From NCBI RefSeq assembly GCF_018687495.1, contig NZ_CP061293.1, positions 186,001 through 250,000 of the forward strand: 64,000 bases of DNA, in the 5' to 3' direction. The position numbers and the translations under genes were made by a program. Positions 9,327 through 17,826 of the stretch are shown piece after piece. Each line of letters begins with the position of its first letter. Positions within the stretch are counted from its first letter, which is position 1. A model generated the notes under the pieces. That model did no database searches and was not told the DNA's origin. It saw nothing but the letters and a program-made list of their open reading frames with translations. Source of the DNA: Polynucleobacter sp. MWH-Svant-W18. Its GTDB lineage: Bacteria; Pseudomonadota; Gammaproteobacteria; Burkholderiales; Burkholderiaceae.

Positions 9327-9481
9327 CCAGGATTCATTAGCGTGCAGCACTTAGCATCAAGCCGCGCGCCGATGAATGGCTCGCTCGTCAAATCCAAATG
9401 GTTGCAAAACCAAGCGGAAATGAGTGGTCGGGTCTTCTTAATCGGTAGTTTGTATTAATCCTCACGTGAAGGAGTATGACT

Positions 9482-9784
9482 ATGGCAATCGCCAAGAAAA
9501 AACCTGCTGCAAAGAAACCAGCTGCTAAGAAAAAAGTAGCCGCTAAGCGTCCAGCTGCTAAAAAAGCTACTGCTAAAAAACCAGCTGCTAAAAAAGTAGC
9601 TAAGAAGCGTCCTGCTGCTAAAAAAGCTGCTGCTAAGCGTCCTGCTGCTAAAAAAGCTGCTGCTAAGCGTCCAGCTGCTAAAAAAGCTGCCGCTAAGCGT
9701 CCAGCTGCTAAGAAGCGTCCAGCTGCTAAAAAAGCTGCCGCTAAGCGTCCAGCTGCAAAGAAGCGCGTAGTAAAAAAAAAGTAA
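9482..9784 (+). CDS. Histone H1-like Lys/Ala/Pro-rich DNA-binding protein (zero-frame product)
   Basis: A basic nucleoid-associated protein, built almost wholly of (K)[10 protein letters not shown] decapeptides and related KKPAAKK units, 100 aa in the zero frame. This is the composition of the histone H1-like/AlgP-type proteins of betaproteobacteria, which bind DNA non-specifically. The ATG at 9482 is favoured over one at 9476, because GGAG at 9471-9474 gives 7-bp spacing only for the former. The zero frame stops at TAA 9782-9784, directly after A AAA AAG. In the -1 frame the same composition continues to 9897, giving a 138-aa form. It is followed by a strong terminator and is monocistronic. 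Confidence 0.85.
   Translation: MAIAKKKPAAKKPAAKKKVAAKRPAAKKATAKKPAAKKVAKKRPAAKKAAAKRPAAKKAAAKRPAAKKAAAKRPAAKKRPAAKKAAAKRPAAKKRVVKKK
9548..9768 (+). repeat. Tandem 30-nt coding repeats of the histone-like gene
   Basis: About seven imperfect copies of a 30-nt unit encode [10 protein letters not shown] or its shortened form RPAAKK. Copies are nearly identical (CGTCCAGCTGCTAAAAAA and so on). Such repeats readily gain or lose units by slippage or recombination, so the protein length should vary between strains. Confidence 0.8.
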
Positions 9785-9811
9785 GTAAGCCTGCTGCGAA
9801 GAAAGCGGGCT
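9775..9811 (+). promoter_or_regulatory. Candidate programmed -1 frameshift signal
   Basis: In the zero frame the codons read GTA AAA AAA AAG TAA, so A AAA AAG (9775-9781) is in the slippery register used by E. coli dnaX. After a 6-nt spacer, AGCCTGCT (9788-9795) pairs with AGCGGGCT (9804-9811), one G-U included, with an 8-nt loop. A zero-frame stop follows the slip site immediately. Slipping by -1 gives GTA AGT AAG CCT and an open frame to 9897. An alternative 7-bp stem (9805-9811 with 9824-9830) competes with this hairpin. A sequencing error in the A-run is the main rival explanation. Confidence 0.6.
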
Positions 9812-9897
9812 CTGCTGTAAAAAAGCCCGCGGCTAAGAAAGCTGCATTGGCAACAACCGCCGCTGCTTGGCCCTTCCCAACTGGCACACGTCCTTAA
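9785..9897 (+). other. -1 frame C-terminal extension of the histone-like protein
   Basis: Read in the -1 frame from GTA at 9781, this gives 38 residues: [20 protein letters not shown], then an Ala/Thr stretch and the ending AAAWPFPTGTRP before TAA at 9895-9897. The Lys/Ala/Pro composition continues that of the upstream protein, and the distinctive aromatic WPFPTG ending looks like a real C-terminus rather than random sequence. It lacks its own start and ribosome binding site, so it depends on frameshifting or on a missed A in the run. Confidence 0.65.
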
Positions 9898-9915
9898 ACA
9901 GACGGGTGTTACTCG

Positions 9916-9943
9916 AAGGGGTCTCTAACGAGACCCCTTTTTT
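9916..9943 (+). terminator. Intrinsic terminator of the histone-like gene
   Basis: A perfect 10-bp stem (AAGGGGTCTC/GAGACCCCTT) with loop TAAC, followed by a run of T to 9943. It lies 19 bp after the -1 frame stop rather than after the zero-frame stop, which is consistent with the extension being part of the gene. Confidence 0.9.
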
Positions 9944-9972
9944 ATTGCCAGTTGCTTAATATTGATTTGGAT

Positions 9973-10932
9973 TTAGTAGCTAAAGCCGAAAGCGGTTTTA
10001 AATTGTCCGGCGATCTCATCTTTGCTGGGCTGATGATTTTGGGGGCCTTGATGGCTAATTTTGATGGATCCCATTAGGCTAGCAAGCCGGCCGGTAGTTT
10101 CCCAATCCATACCATTCTCAAGTCCAAACAGTAATCCACCTCGGAATGCATCTCCGCACCCAGTTGGGTCGATCACTTTGGCTGCTGGAACTGGCGGAAT
10201 AGAAATGCATTTGCCATCAGAGTAAATTTCGGCACCTTCGGCACCCTTGGTGACTATCAATGCCTTCACTCGCTCAGCAATTGTTTTGAGGCTAAGTCCG
10301 GTTCTTTTGGAAAGCATTTCACCCTCATAGTCATTCACAGCGAGATAGCTGGCAATTTCAACTAACTCGAGCAGTTCAGGCCCATCAAACATTGGTAATC
10401 CTTGGCCTGGATCAAAAATAAAGGGAATGTTTGCTTCAGCCAGCTGATGGCAGTGTTCCCACATCCCTTGGCGTCCATCGGGAGCAACGATGCCAAACTT
10501 GGCGGGACCCTTGGAGTTTTTGCTGCGCTCAGCGACCACCGCAGAAACTTGATTGAGGTGGGATTCACCCATGGCACCAGGATGAAAGGCGGTAATTTGG
10601 TTATTGGCCTGATCAGTTGTGATCATCGCCTGCGCTGTGAATGCTTGGTCAATTTGACGAATATGGGTTGGATCAATCTTCAGATCTTGAAGATGCGTCA
10701 TGTAGGGAGCCGCGTCACCACCAACGGTTGCCATGATGATGGCGTCACCACCCAAGAGATGTAAGTTGTAAGCAATATTGCCTGCACAACCACCGAATTC
10801 ACGGCGCATGGTTGGTACCAGGAAGGCGACATTCAGAATATGAATCTGGTCCGGCAGGATTTGATCGGCAAATTTGCCCTCAAAGTTCATGATGGTGTCG
10901 TAAGCGATAGAACCGCAGATCAAGCTAGCCAT
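9973..10932 (-). CDS. PfkB-family carbohydrate/nucleoside kinase
   Basis: A 319-aa cytosolic kinase of the ribokinase/PfkB superfamily. The N-terminal substrate region contains GGCAGNIAYNLHLLG, the first PfkB signature. The C-terminal signature DPTGCGDAFRGGLLFG carries the catalytic Asp and anion hole. The closest recognisable type is the adenosine-kinase-like branch often annotated only as carbohydrate kinase in Burkholderiales; the substrate cannot be told from sequence. It is the last gene of the minus-strand run that includes prmA and accBC, 77 bp after prmA. Confidence 0.85.
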   Translation of the reverse strand: MASLICGSIAYDTIMNFEGKFADQILPDQIHILNVAFLVPTMRREFGGCAGNIAYNLHLLGGDAIIMATVGGDAAPYMTHLQDLKIDPTHIRQIDQAFTAQAMITTDQANNQITAFHPGAMGESHLNQVSAVVAERSKNSKGPAKFGIVAPDGRQGMWEHCHQLAEANIPFIFDPGQGLPMFDGPELLELVEIASYLAVNDYEGEMLSKRTGLSLKTIAERVKALIVTKGAEGAEIYSDGKCISIPPVPAAKVIDPTGCGDAFRGGLLFGLENGMDWETTGRLASLMGSIKISHQGPQNHQPSKDEIAGQFKTAFGFSY

Positions 10933-11009
10933 AAATTGCTTTCAGTAAGGTGTGTGAGGATGACGATAGGTAAAGAATGGGGATACAGAATAAAGAAAAA
11001 ACCAGAGCG

Positions 11010-12521
11010 CTATGGGTAAAACGCGCGCACTCGATAGCCAGCAGCATTCTGCGGCAAAAGAATGGGTAATTCGGTTTGAATAAGTTCACCCGAAGGGATG
11101 CCCTTGCGCAAAAATTCAGGAGGAGATTCTTGCCAAGTTATCGGCAACCATTCTTTCGGTGTTAGTTGAATGGTTTTGATCTCAGATTCTTCAGCATCTG
11201 TGAGAGAGATTTCTAAATTCGGAGGCAAAACAGCCAGCGCAAGACGATTTTGTATTTCAACTTGCAAGAGTGATTGGTTTGCAGACGATTTAAGGCCCCC
11301 TACAGCGTTTTCAGAGGATAAGGTGACCGAAGTTATTTTCCATGCAGCAAAATCGCTCACAGGGCGATTAATGCAGCCTAGTGCGGCACACAATTTTTCA
11401 TCTACGCGTTGCAATGCAGAAAAAGCGTGCACAGATAACTCACTTGAGCTGCCATCAACACGCGGCGCTAGTGCTGGAAGCAAAAAATTTCTAGAAAGAT
11501 GCTCGCCAAACACCAACAGCAGAGTAAAAAAACAGACTAGTAAAACTGCCTTAACAGTTTTTTTTTGAGCAGGTGCAGCAAAAGCGGATGATTTTTTGAG
11601 AGTGCCGTGTAAGCAAACCCAGCCATCATTTTCTTTCCAAACAGATAGGGTTAGCCACTGGCTGTAGGTGGCAATCACCTCATCAGCTTGGCGCGCAAGC
11701 ACCCCAGATAGGACAATTTGACCACCGACGCGCATTTTGTTCACCAATGCTGGTGCTAGTACCTGCAATGGATTAGCCAAAATGTTGGCCATCACAATGT
11801 CGTACTTCGTTCGTGCTGCAAGTTCTGGTGCATCTTCGTTGGGTAAAACAAATTGAATTTGCGTGCCGTTGATTTCTGCGTTGCTGCGTGCTGCAACCAT
11901 TGCCTGGGGATCAATATCGGTGCCAACTACGGGATTGCAACCGAGTTTTGCGGCAGCAATCGCCAAAATACCTGAGCCACAACCGTAATCGAGCAAACTT
12001 TGATTTTGCAGTTTGCTTTGTCCTTCGAGCCAAAGTAGACATAAATGCGTCGTTGGATGGCTGCCAGTGCCAAAAGCTAAACCCGGATCTACTGCTAAGC
12101 AGATCGCATTGGGATCAGTCGGAGCATCGTGCCAAGATGGCACTACCCAAATACGTTTGCCGATCTGAATTGGTGCAAACTGGCTCTGAGTTAGTCTCAC
12201 CCAATCTTGTTCTTCAACAATTTTTTCTTCGGGTGTTGATAGGGCAAAACCCGCTTCTTGAAGCGAGGCAAGCAATTGTGGAATAAATTCTACGCTGCCA
12301 GATTCATCAATCTCGGGATTAAAGAGTGCAGTAACGGATGACCTATCCCATGCGAGGACTTCTGGGCTGAGGCCAGGTTCCCCATAAAGCGGATTCTCAT
12401 CGTAACCACCGGCAGCATCATCTTCTACCGTAACCGATAGGGCGCCCAACTCCAAAAGGGCATCACCCAAAGGTTCTGCGGTTTCAGCTGCTACCGTGAA
12501 AACCAGTTCACGATAAGACAT
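11010..12521 (-). CDS. prmA: Ribosomal protein L11 methyltransferase fused to a DUF3426-like membrane domain
   Basis: A 503-aa fusion. Residues 1-308 are a complete PrmA, which trimethylates ribosomal protein L11. They include AFGTGSHPTTHL (149-160), the SAM site DYGCGSGILAIAAAKLG (178-194) and MANILANPL (244-252). After a short Lys/Ala linker comes one transmembrane helix (about 323-340) and about 160 residues resembling the exported part of DUF3426 proteins. That partner is normally a separate neighbouring gene with an N-terminal CxxC zinc ribbon, and the ribbon is absent here. Membrane anchoring of PrmA is the likely consequence. accC lies 23 bp upstream. Confidence 0.88.
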   Translation of the reverse strand: MSYRELVFTVAAETAEPLGDALLELGALSVTVEDDAAGGYDENPLYGEPGLSPEVLAWDRSSVTALFNPEIDESGSVEFIPQLLASLQEAGFALSTPEEKIVEEQDWVRLTQSQFAPIQIGKRIWVVPSWHDAPTDPNAICLAVDPGLAFGTGSHPTTHLCLLWLEGQSKLQNQSLLDYGCGSGILAIAAAKLGCNPVVGTDIDPQAMVAARSNAEINGTQIQFVLPNEDAPELAARTKYDIVMANILANPLQVLAPALVNKMRVGGQIVLSGVLARQADEVIATYSQWLTLSVWKENDGWVCLHGTLKKSSAFAAPAQKKTVKAVLLVCFFTLLLVFGEHLSRNFLLPALAPRVDGSSSELSVHAFSALQRVDEKLCAALGCINRPVSDFAAWKITSVTLSSENAVGGLKSSANQSLLQVEIQNRLALAVLPPNLEISLTDAEESEIKTIQLTPKEWLPITWQESPPEFLRKGIPSGELIQTELPILLPQNAAGYRVRAFYP

Positions 12522-12544
12522 GGAGCGCTCGCATTAGCTGGAGA

Positions 12545-13909
12545 TTAGGGCTTGCCGCGACTTGCAGCTTGCTCTTCTAAGCGATGCTCCAAGTAGTGAA
12601 TGCTAGTACCACCCTCAATGAAGTTGGGGTCAAGCATGAGCTCACGGTGCAGGGGTACATTCGTTGTAATGCCATCAATCACCATCTCAGAGAGGGCGAT
12701 TTGCATGCGACGAATTGCTTGCTCGCGAGTGTTGCCGTAAGAAATCAACTTACCGATCATGGAATCGTAATTTGAGGGAACCACATATCCACTGTAGGCA
12801 TGCGAGTCAACGCGAATACCGGGCCCGCCAGGCATGTGGAATGAGCCAATTTTCCCTGGACTGGGTGTGAACTTGAATGGATCTTCTGCATTCAGACGAC
12901 ATTCAATCGCGTGGCCACGGAAAACAATGTCTTTTTGGCGATAAGACAGTTTGAGGCCGGCAGCAATGCGAATCTGCTCTTGAACAATATCCACACCAGT
13001 AATCATTTCAGTAACAGGGTGCTCGACTTGAACACGGGTATTCATCTCGATGAAGAAAAATTCACCGTTTTCATAGAGAAATTCGAAGGTACCTGCACCG
13101 CGATAGCCAATTTTGCGACAGGCTTCAGCACAACGCTCACCAATCTTGGCAATCAAGCGGCGATCTATGCCTGGCGCTGGAGCTTCTTCAATGACTTTTT
13201 GGTGGCGACGTTGCATAGAGCAATCACGCTCACCTAACCAAATAGCGCTGCCATGGGTGTCAGCCAAAATCTGAATCTCTACGTGGCGAGGTTTTTCTAA
13301 AAACTTCTCCATGTAGACTTCTGGGTTGCCAAAAGCGCGACCCGCCTCTTCACGAGTCATGTTGACGGCGTTAATCAGTGCAGCTTCGGTGTGCACCACC
13401 CGCATGCCGCGTCCGCCACCACCGCCAGCAGCCTTAATGATCACCGGATACCCAACCCGTTTGGCAGTGGCAATAATTTCTTTGGGGTCATCGGGTAGTG
13501 CACCTTCAGATCCTGGCACGCAAGGTACACCAGCTTTAATCATGGCGCGCTTGGCAGAAACTTTGTCGCCCATCAAGCGAATGGATGCCGCAGTGGGCCC
13601 AATAAATGCAAAACCTGATTTTTCTACACGCTCTGCAAAGTCCGCATTTTCTGAGAGAAAACCGTAGCCCGGATGAATCGCCTCAGCATCAGTTACCTCT
13701 GCTGCAGAAATAATCGCAGGCATATTGAGGTAGCTCAGTGGTGATGGAGCTGGCCCAATGCAAACGGCTTCATCAGCAAGTTTTACATATTTCGCTTCTT
13801 TGTCTGCAGTGGAGTAAACCACTACAGTTTTAATTCCCAACTCGCGGCACGCGCGTTGGATACGGAGAGCAATTTCTCCCCGATTAGCAATCAGAATCTT
13901 ATCGAACAT
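12545..13909 (-). CDS. accC: Acetyl-CoA carboxylase, biotin carboxylase subunit
   Basis: Carboxylates biotin on AccB using ATP and bicarbonate, the first half-reaction of malonyl-CoA synthesis. The 454-aa length is normal. N-terminal [17 protein letters not shown], the glycine-rich ATP-grasp loop [13 protein letters not shown] (about 160-172), [13 protein letters not shown] and the active-site [13 protein letters not shown] are all present. It lies 47 bp downstream of accB, and the pair forms the standard accBC operon here continued by prmA. Confidence 0.98.
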   Translation of the reverse strand: MFDKILIANRGEIALRIQRACRELGIKTVVVYSTADKEAKYVKLADEAVCIGPAPSPLSYLNMPAIISAAEVTDAEAIHPGYGFLSENADFAERVEKSGFAFIGPTAASIRLMGDKVSAKRAMIKAGVPCVPGSEGALPDDPKEIIATAKRVGYPVIIKAAGGGGGRGMRVVHTEAALINAVNMTREEAGRAFGNPEVYMEKFLEKPRHVEIQILADTHGSAIWLGERDCSMQRRHQKVIEEAPAPGIDRRLIAKIGERCAEACRKIGYRGAGTFEFLYENGEFFFIEMNTRVQVEHPVTEMITGVDIVQEQIRIAAGLKLSYRQKDIVFRGHAIECRLNAEDPFKFTPSPGKIGSFHMPGGPGIRVDSHAYSGYVVPSNYDSMIGKLISYGNTREQAIRRMQIALSEMVIDGITTNVPLHRELMLDPNFIEGGTSIHYLEHRLEEQAASRGKP

Positions 13910-13956
13910 GTCGGCTCTGAGTTAGGTACAAAAGATTATTAGGAAAGGCTAAGAAA

Positions 13957-14424
13957 TTAAGCAATGATGAAAAGCGGCTGATCAAATTCAACGCCTTGAC
14001 CGTTTTCACACAAGATTTCTTTAATAACACCGGCTTTTTCTGACTCAATTTCATTGAGTAGCTTCATCGCCTCGATGATGCACAGTGTTTGGCCTTCTTT
14101 TACGGTGTCACCAACATTTACAAAATTAGGGGACTCAGGATTCGGTGCGCGATAGAAAGTGCCCACCATTGGAGAGCGCGCAACAAAACCAGTCTCAGCT
14201 TCGGGCGCTTCAGGTATAGCGGCAGCTATAGGTGAAGCGCTTGCCATTGGCGCGGCTTGTAGAGCTTGCGCAGGAGCTGGGTTGGAATAGACTACTTGAC
14301 CAACTGGGGCGGGTGCGCCTGCATTCACAATGCGAACACGATCTTCACCTTCGTTGACCTCCAACTCTGAAATTCCTGACTCAGAAACTAGGTCGATCAG
14401 GGTTTTTAGTTTTCTCAGATCCAT
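13957..14424 (-). CDS. accB: Biotin carboxyl carrier protein of acetyl-CoA carboxylase
   Basis: Carries biotin between the carboxylase (AccC) and the transcarboxylase. It is 155 aa. A conserved N-terminal helix (MDLRKLKTLIDLVSESG) is followed by an Ala/Pro-rich linker (about 36-75) and the biotinyl domain, with EAMKLLNEIE placing the biotinylated lysine at K121. GAGAGGAAG lies upstream of the ATG. It is preceded by aroQ after 36 bp in the same direction, the order common in proteobacteria. Confidence 0.97.
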   Translation of the reverse strand: MDLRKLKTLIDLVSESGISELEVNEGEDRVRIVNAGAPAPVGQVVYSNPAPAQALQAAPMASASPIAAAIPEAPEAETGFVARSPMVGTFYRAPNPESPNFVNVGDTVKEGQTLCIIEAMKLLNEIESEKAGVIKEILCENGQGVEFDQPLFIIA

Positions 14425-14460
14425 ATGAGTGCTTCCTCTCTCGTGATTCTTTAAATAAGC

Positions 14461-14910
14461 TTATTTTTGTAAACGCGCCAGCGCTGCTTGGAGCGCTAAC
14501 TCATATCCAATTGCACCAAGTCCGCAAATTACCCCTGTTGCGATGTCAGATAAATAGGAATGCTTACGGAATTCTTCGCGTTGATGAATGTTTGATAAGT
14601 GCACTTCCACGAAGGGAATCGCCACCCCAGCCAAAACATCGCGTAGGGCAACGCTGGTATGGGTAAATGCCCCTGGATTGATGATGATGAAATCAACCCC
14701 ATCTAACTTCGCCTTCTGAATGCGGTCAATTAATTCACCTTCATGATTGCTTTGGTAGGTTTCAAGCTCTGCAGAGTGTGATTTCGCTAGTTCTTCTAGC
14801 TTTCTATGGATATCTTCAAGAGTGGTTTTCCCGTAAACCTCGGGTTCACGAGTGCCCAATAGATTAAGATTTGGGCCCTGAATTACAAGAATTGAAGCTT
14901 TTTTCGACAT
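14461..14910 (-). CDS. aroQ: Type II 3-dehydroquinate dehydratase
   Basis: Third step of the shikimate pathway, dehydrating 3-dehydroquinate. A small 149-aa dodecamer-forming protein with [15 protein letters not shown] (14-27, catalytic Tyr26 and Arg21), [16 protein letters not shown] and the substrate loop [13 protein letters not shown]. It appears to be the first gene of the aroQ-accB-accC-prmA run. The 190-bp gap upstream holds no gene. It contains an inverted repeat at 15005-15029 (GCCTATTT/AAATAGGC) without a T-run, and the start of the operon presumably lies here. Confidence 0.97.
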   Translation of the reverse strand: MSKKASILVIQGPNLNLLGTREPEVYGKTTLEDIHRKLEELAKSHSAELETYQSNHEGELIDRIQKAKLDGVDFIIINPGAFTHTSVALRDVLAGVAIPFVEVHLSNIHQREEFRKHSYLSDIATGVICGLGAIGYELALQAALARLQK

Positions 14911-15101
14911 AGATCCCTGTTTTTAGATGCAGTTAGATATTTAATTGCTTCAGATGCTCTACTGGAAGTATACCCCCTCAAAACTCTCAAAAGTGGAATT
15001 TGGCGCCTATTTGGGGTCAAAAAATAGGCATCCCTTCAATTTTTACCTAATTTTGAGGCAAAAAGATTGGGGAAAAAATCCATAAAACTCTGCAAAGTTT
15101 C

Positions 15102-15629
15102 CTATAAAGTAGACTTAATGGCTTTTCTGAGCTCTTCTTCGCTTATCTTCCCTAATTTACTGTAAGTTGCCTTACCTTTGCTATTGATGATCACGGTAAA
15201 AGGCAGGGCACCTTGAGTATTTCCCATTTGCTTGGAGATCCCGCTACCTTCTAGGCCGCCAATCACAATGGGGTAGCTGACAGGTGTTTTTTTCAGAAAT
15301 TCGCGAATATTAGAGGGTGAATCAATGCCGATGCCAACAAATACGACATTTTGCTGAATAAATTCTTGCTGAAGAAGGTCTAAGGTCGGCATTTCCTCTA
15401 CACAGGGCGGGCACCAGGAGGCCCAAAAGTTAATAACGAGGACTTTTCCTTGCCATTTGCTGGCATCAATCGATTTGCCATCTGGACTTTGCCAAGCATT
15501 GGCAAAAAAGGCTTTTACAGAGGGTTCGCTGGCTAAACCAGTTTGTGAAATCCATTGCGAAGTAAAGATGCCGCCAAGCAATGCTGCGAGACTGATTCCG
15601 CAGATCATGAGCAATTGTCTTCGGTTCAT
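15102..15629 (-). CDS. TlpA-family membrane-anchored thiol-disulfide oxidoreductase
   Basis: A 175-aa periplasmic thioredoxin-like protein. An N-terminal hydrophobic segment (about 6-22, no lipobox) anchors or exports it. The active site WCPPC (C73, C76) sits in FWASWCPPCVEEMPTL. The rest has AhpC/TSA-type thioredoxin features (FVGIGIDSPSNIREFLKK, GALPFTVIINSKGK). Reduction of cytochrome c apoproteins or other periplasmic disulfides is the family role; the exact partner is unknown. It diverges from mpl with 26 bp between starts. Confidence 0.9.
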   Translation of the reverse strand: MNRRQLLMICGISLAALLGGIFTSQWISQTGLASEPSVKAFFANAWQSPDGKSIDASKWQGKVLVINFWASWCPPCVEEMPTLDLLQQEFIQQNVVFVGIGIDSPSNIREFLKKTPVSYPIVIGGLEGSGISKQMGNTQGALPFTVIINSKGKATYSKLGKISEEELRKAIKSTL

Positions 15630-15655
15630 TGCAACTCCTTCGCTAAAATTCGCTA

Positions 15656-17053
15656 ATGCATATACATATCTTAGGCATTTGCGGTACTTTCATGGGCGGC
15701 ATTGCCGCAATCGCTCGGCAAGCCGGGCATCGGGTAACTGGTTGTGATGCTAATGTATATCCGCCAATGAGCACTCAGTTAGAAGCTCAAGGCATCGAAC
15801 TGATTGAGGGATTCTCACCAGATCAATTATTACAGTTTGAGACGATGCCGGATTTATTTGTCATCGGCAATGTAGTCTCGCGCGGCAATCCCTTGATGGA
15901 GGCTATTCTCAATCAAGGTCTTCCTTATATTTCTGGCCCACAGTGGTTGGGCGAACAAGTCTTGTACGGCAGGCATGTTTTGGCGGTTGCAGGTACTCAT
16001 GGCAAAACGACGACATCAGCAATGCTGACTTGGATCCTTGAATTTAATGGTTACAAGCCTGGTTATCTCATCGGTGGTGTCCCGCTCAATTTCACTGTGT
16101 CTGCACGCTTAGGAGAGAGTCAATACTTTGTCATTGAAGCGGATGAATACGACACAGCATTTTTTGATAAGCGCAGTAAGTTTGTCCACTACAGACCACG
16201 CACCGCTTTACTCAATAATTTGGAGTTTGATCATGCTGATATCTTTGCCGATCTTGCAGCGATTGAAACCCAGTTCCATCATCTGGTGCGCACAGTCCCA
16301 GGTGATGGGCTAGTAGTCGTCAATGGGGAAGAGCTCGCCTTAGAGCGCGTTATTACTCGGGGCGTATGGTCGCCAGTGGAGCGCTTTGGGCAAGATCTTG
16401 CAAATGAATGGTCGCTGATCTCACAAGAACATGATGGTTTTATTGTCCGTAAATCTGGTGAAGAACTTGCAATTGTGAAATGGGCGCCTGACTCTGGAGT
16501 AATGGGTCGCCACAATCAACTCAATGCCTTAGCTGCGATCGCCTCTGCGAATCATATTGGTATTTCACCCAAAGATGCGGCAAGAGCCTTGGCGGAATTT
16601 AAGAATGTGAAACGTCGACTTGAGACTATTGGAGTGGCGAATGACATCACGATATACGATGATTTTGCACATCACCCAACAGCAATCACAACTACCGTGG
16701 ATGGGCTGCGTCGTCGGGTGGGTCAAGCGCGCATCTTGGCGGTGCTAGAACCTCGTTCCAATACCATGAAGCTCGGTGTCATGAAAGCGCAGTTACCCGA
16801 TAGCCTGCAACAGGCTGATAAGGTATTTGCTTATGGCGCGAATAGCGGCAAAGAATCTTTGGGTTGGGATTTGGTAGAAGTTTTATCTCCACTGAACGCC
16901 AAAGAAGCCGACAAAGCCCATGCCTTTGATGAACTCAGTGCTTTAGTTGCAGCGGTTGCCAAGGAGGCAAAACCTGGCGATCACATTCTGGTAATGAGTA
17001 ATGGTGGATTTGGTGGCGTACATCAAAAAATATTGCAAGCTATAGCTGCTTGA
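15656..17053 (+). CDS. mpl: UDP-N-acetylmuramate:L-alanyl-gamma-D-glutamyl-meso-diaminopimelate ligase
   Basis: Recycles murein tripeptide by joining it to UDP-MurNAc. It is a 465-aa Mur ligase. Features are an N-terminal Rossmann GICGTFMGGIAAIA, the ATP loop AGTHGKTTTSAML (about 112-122), central EADEYDTAFFDKRSKFVHY, and the C-terminal domain with DDFAHHPTAI and EPRSNTMKLG. The NLEFDHADIF motif and the absence of MurC-specific features favour Mpl over MurC. It belongs functionally with the AmpD fusion earlier in the window. Confidence 0.95.
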   Translation: MHIHILGICGTFMGGIAAIARQAGHRVTGCDANVYPPMSTQLEAQGIELIEGFSPDQLLQFETMPDLFVIGNVVSRGNPLMEAILNQGLPYISGPQWLGEQVLYGRHVLAVAGTHGKTTTSAMLTWILEFNGYKPGYLIGGVPLNFTVSARLGESQYFVIEADEYDTAFFDKRSKFVHYRPRTALLNNLEFDHADIFADLAAIETQFHHLVRTVPGDGLVVVNGEELALERVITRGVWSPVERFGQDLANEWSLISQEHDGFIVRKSGEELAIVKWAPDSGVMGRHNQLNALAAIASANHIGISPKDAARALAEFKNVKRRLETIGVANDITIYDDFAHHPTAITTTVDGLRRRVGQARILAVLEPRSNTMKLGVMKAQLPDSLQQADKVFAYGANSGKESLGWDLVEVLSPLNAKEADKAHAFDELSALVAAVAKEAKPGDHILVMSNGGFGGVHQKILQAIAA

Positions 17054-17089
17054 TGAATCAACAAAAAGCAATCAACACAGGGGCAAAAA

Positions 17090-17824
17090 ATGGGCGATAG
17101 ATTAAAAGACAAGGTAGCGATCATTACGGGTGCAGCCAAGGGAATTGGATTTGCTACAGCCCAACGTTTCGCTCAAGAGGGTGCCACAGTCATCATTGCG
17201 GACATGAACTTAGAGGCAGTGAAGAGTGCAGCTGCGCAAATTACAAATGCGCAAGCCTATGTCATGAACGTGACGGATCGCGCTAGTATTCAAGCGGTGG
17301 TTGATGAGGTAATGCAAAAACATGGCCGTATTGATATTTTGATTAATAACGCTGGCATTACGCAAGATGCGCGCTTGGTGAAGATGACTGAAGCCCAATT
17401 TGACACGGTGATTGACGTCAACTTGAAGGGTGTTTTCAATTGCACGCAGTTAATTGTTCCTCATATGCTCGAAGTGGGTTCGGGCGCTATTGTGAATGCC
17501 TCTAGCGTTGTCGGTCTATACGGTAACTTCGGTCAAACCAATTATTCCGCCACCAAATTCGGCGTTATTGGTTTTACAAAAACCTGGGCACGTGAGCTCG
17601 GCCCTAAAGGCATTCGGGTCAATGCAGTTTGCCCTGGGTTTATTGCGACAGAGATGGTGAAGGCTATGCCTGAAAATATTTTGAAAGACATCGAGAGACG
17701 CAGTTGGCTGGGACGTCTGGGTACTCCCGAAGAAATGGCAAGCGTCTATTTATTTTTAGCCAGCGATGAAGCGAGTTACGTCAACGGAGTTGCCTTAGAG
17801 GCCAGCGGCGGAATTTCCCTCTAA
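17090..17824 (+). CDS. fabG: Short-chain dehydrogenase/reductase, 3-oxoacyl-ACP reductase-like
   Basis: A 244-aa classical SDR with the cofactor loop TGAAKGIG (13-20), NNAG (about 86-89), catalytic Ser near 137, and Y151/K155 in [12 protein letters not shown]-dependent reduction of 3-oxoacyl-ACP or -CoA is the usual role of such FabG-like proteins. It lies outside the fab cluster, so it may be a paralogue acting on another substrate. The C-terminus ([15 protein letters not shown]) is family-typical. It is followed after 2 bp by the RNase II-type gene. Confidence 0.82.
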   Translation: MGDRLKDKVAIITGAAKGIGFATAQRFAQEGATVIIADMNLEAVKSAAAQITNAQAYVMNVTDRASIQAVVDEVMQKHGRIDILINNAGITQDARLVKMTEAQFDTVIDVNLKGVFNCTQLIVPHMLEVGSGAIVNASSVVGLYGNFGQTNYSATKFGVIGFTKTWARELGPKGIRVNAVCPGFIATEMVKAMPENILKDIERRSWLGRLGTPEEMASVYLFLASDEASYVNGVALEASGGISL

Positions 17825-17826
17825 GT

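Noticed and set aside
9341..9448. A 35-codon protein-like stretch (SIKPRADEWLARQIQMV) between the nrdB terminator and the histone-like gene
   Set aside because: It reads well but has no start codon at its front and no ribosome site; at most a gene remnant. Not supported as a feature.
9195..9458. An 87-codon open frame from a TTG between nrdB and the histone-like gene
   Set aside because: No ribosome site, spans a strong terminator and the nested helices, and the peptide has no recognisable features.
9462..9469. TCACGTGA palindrome just before the histone-like ribosome site
   Set aside because: Eight-base palindromes are common by chance; no second site or known regulator supports it.
15005..15029. 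Inverted repeat GCCTATTT/AAATAGGC in the aroQ-tlpA gap
   Set aside because: No T-run in either direction and no known operator match; not called as terminator.
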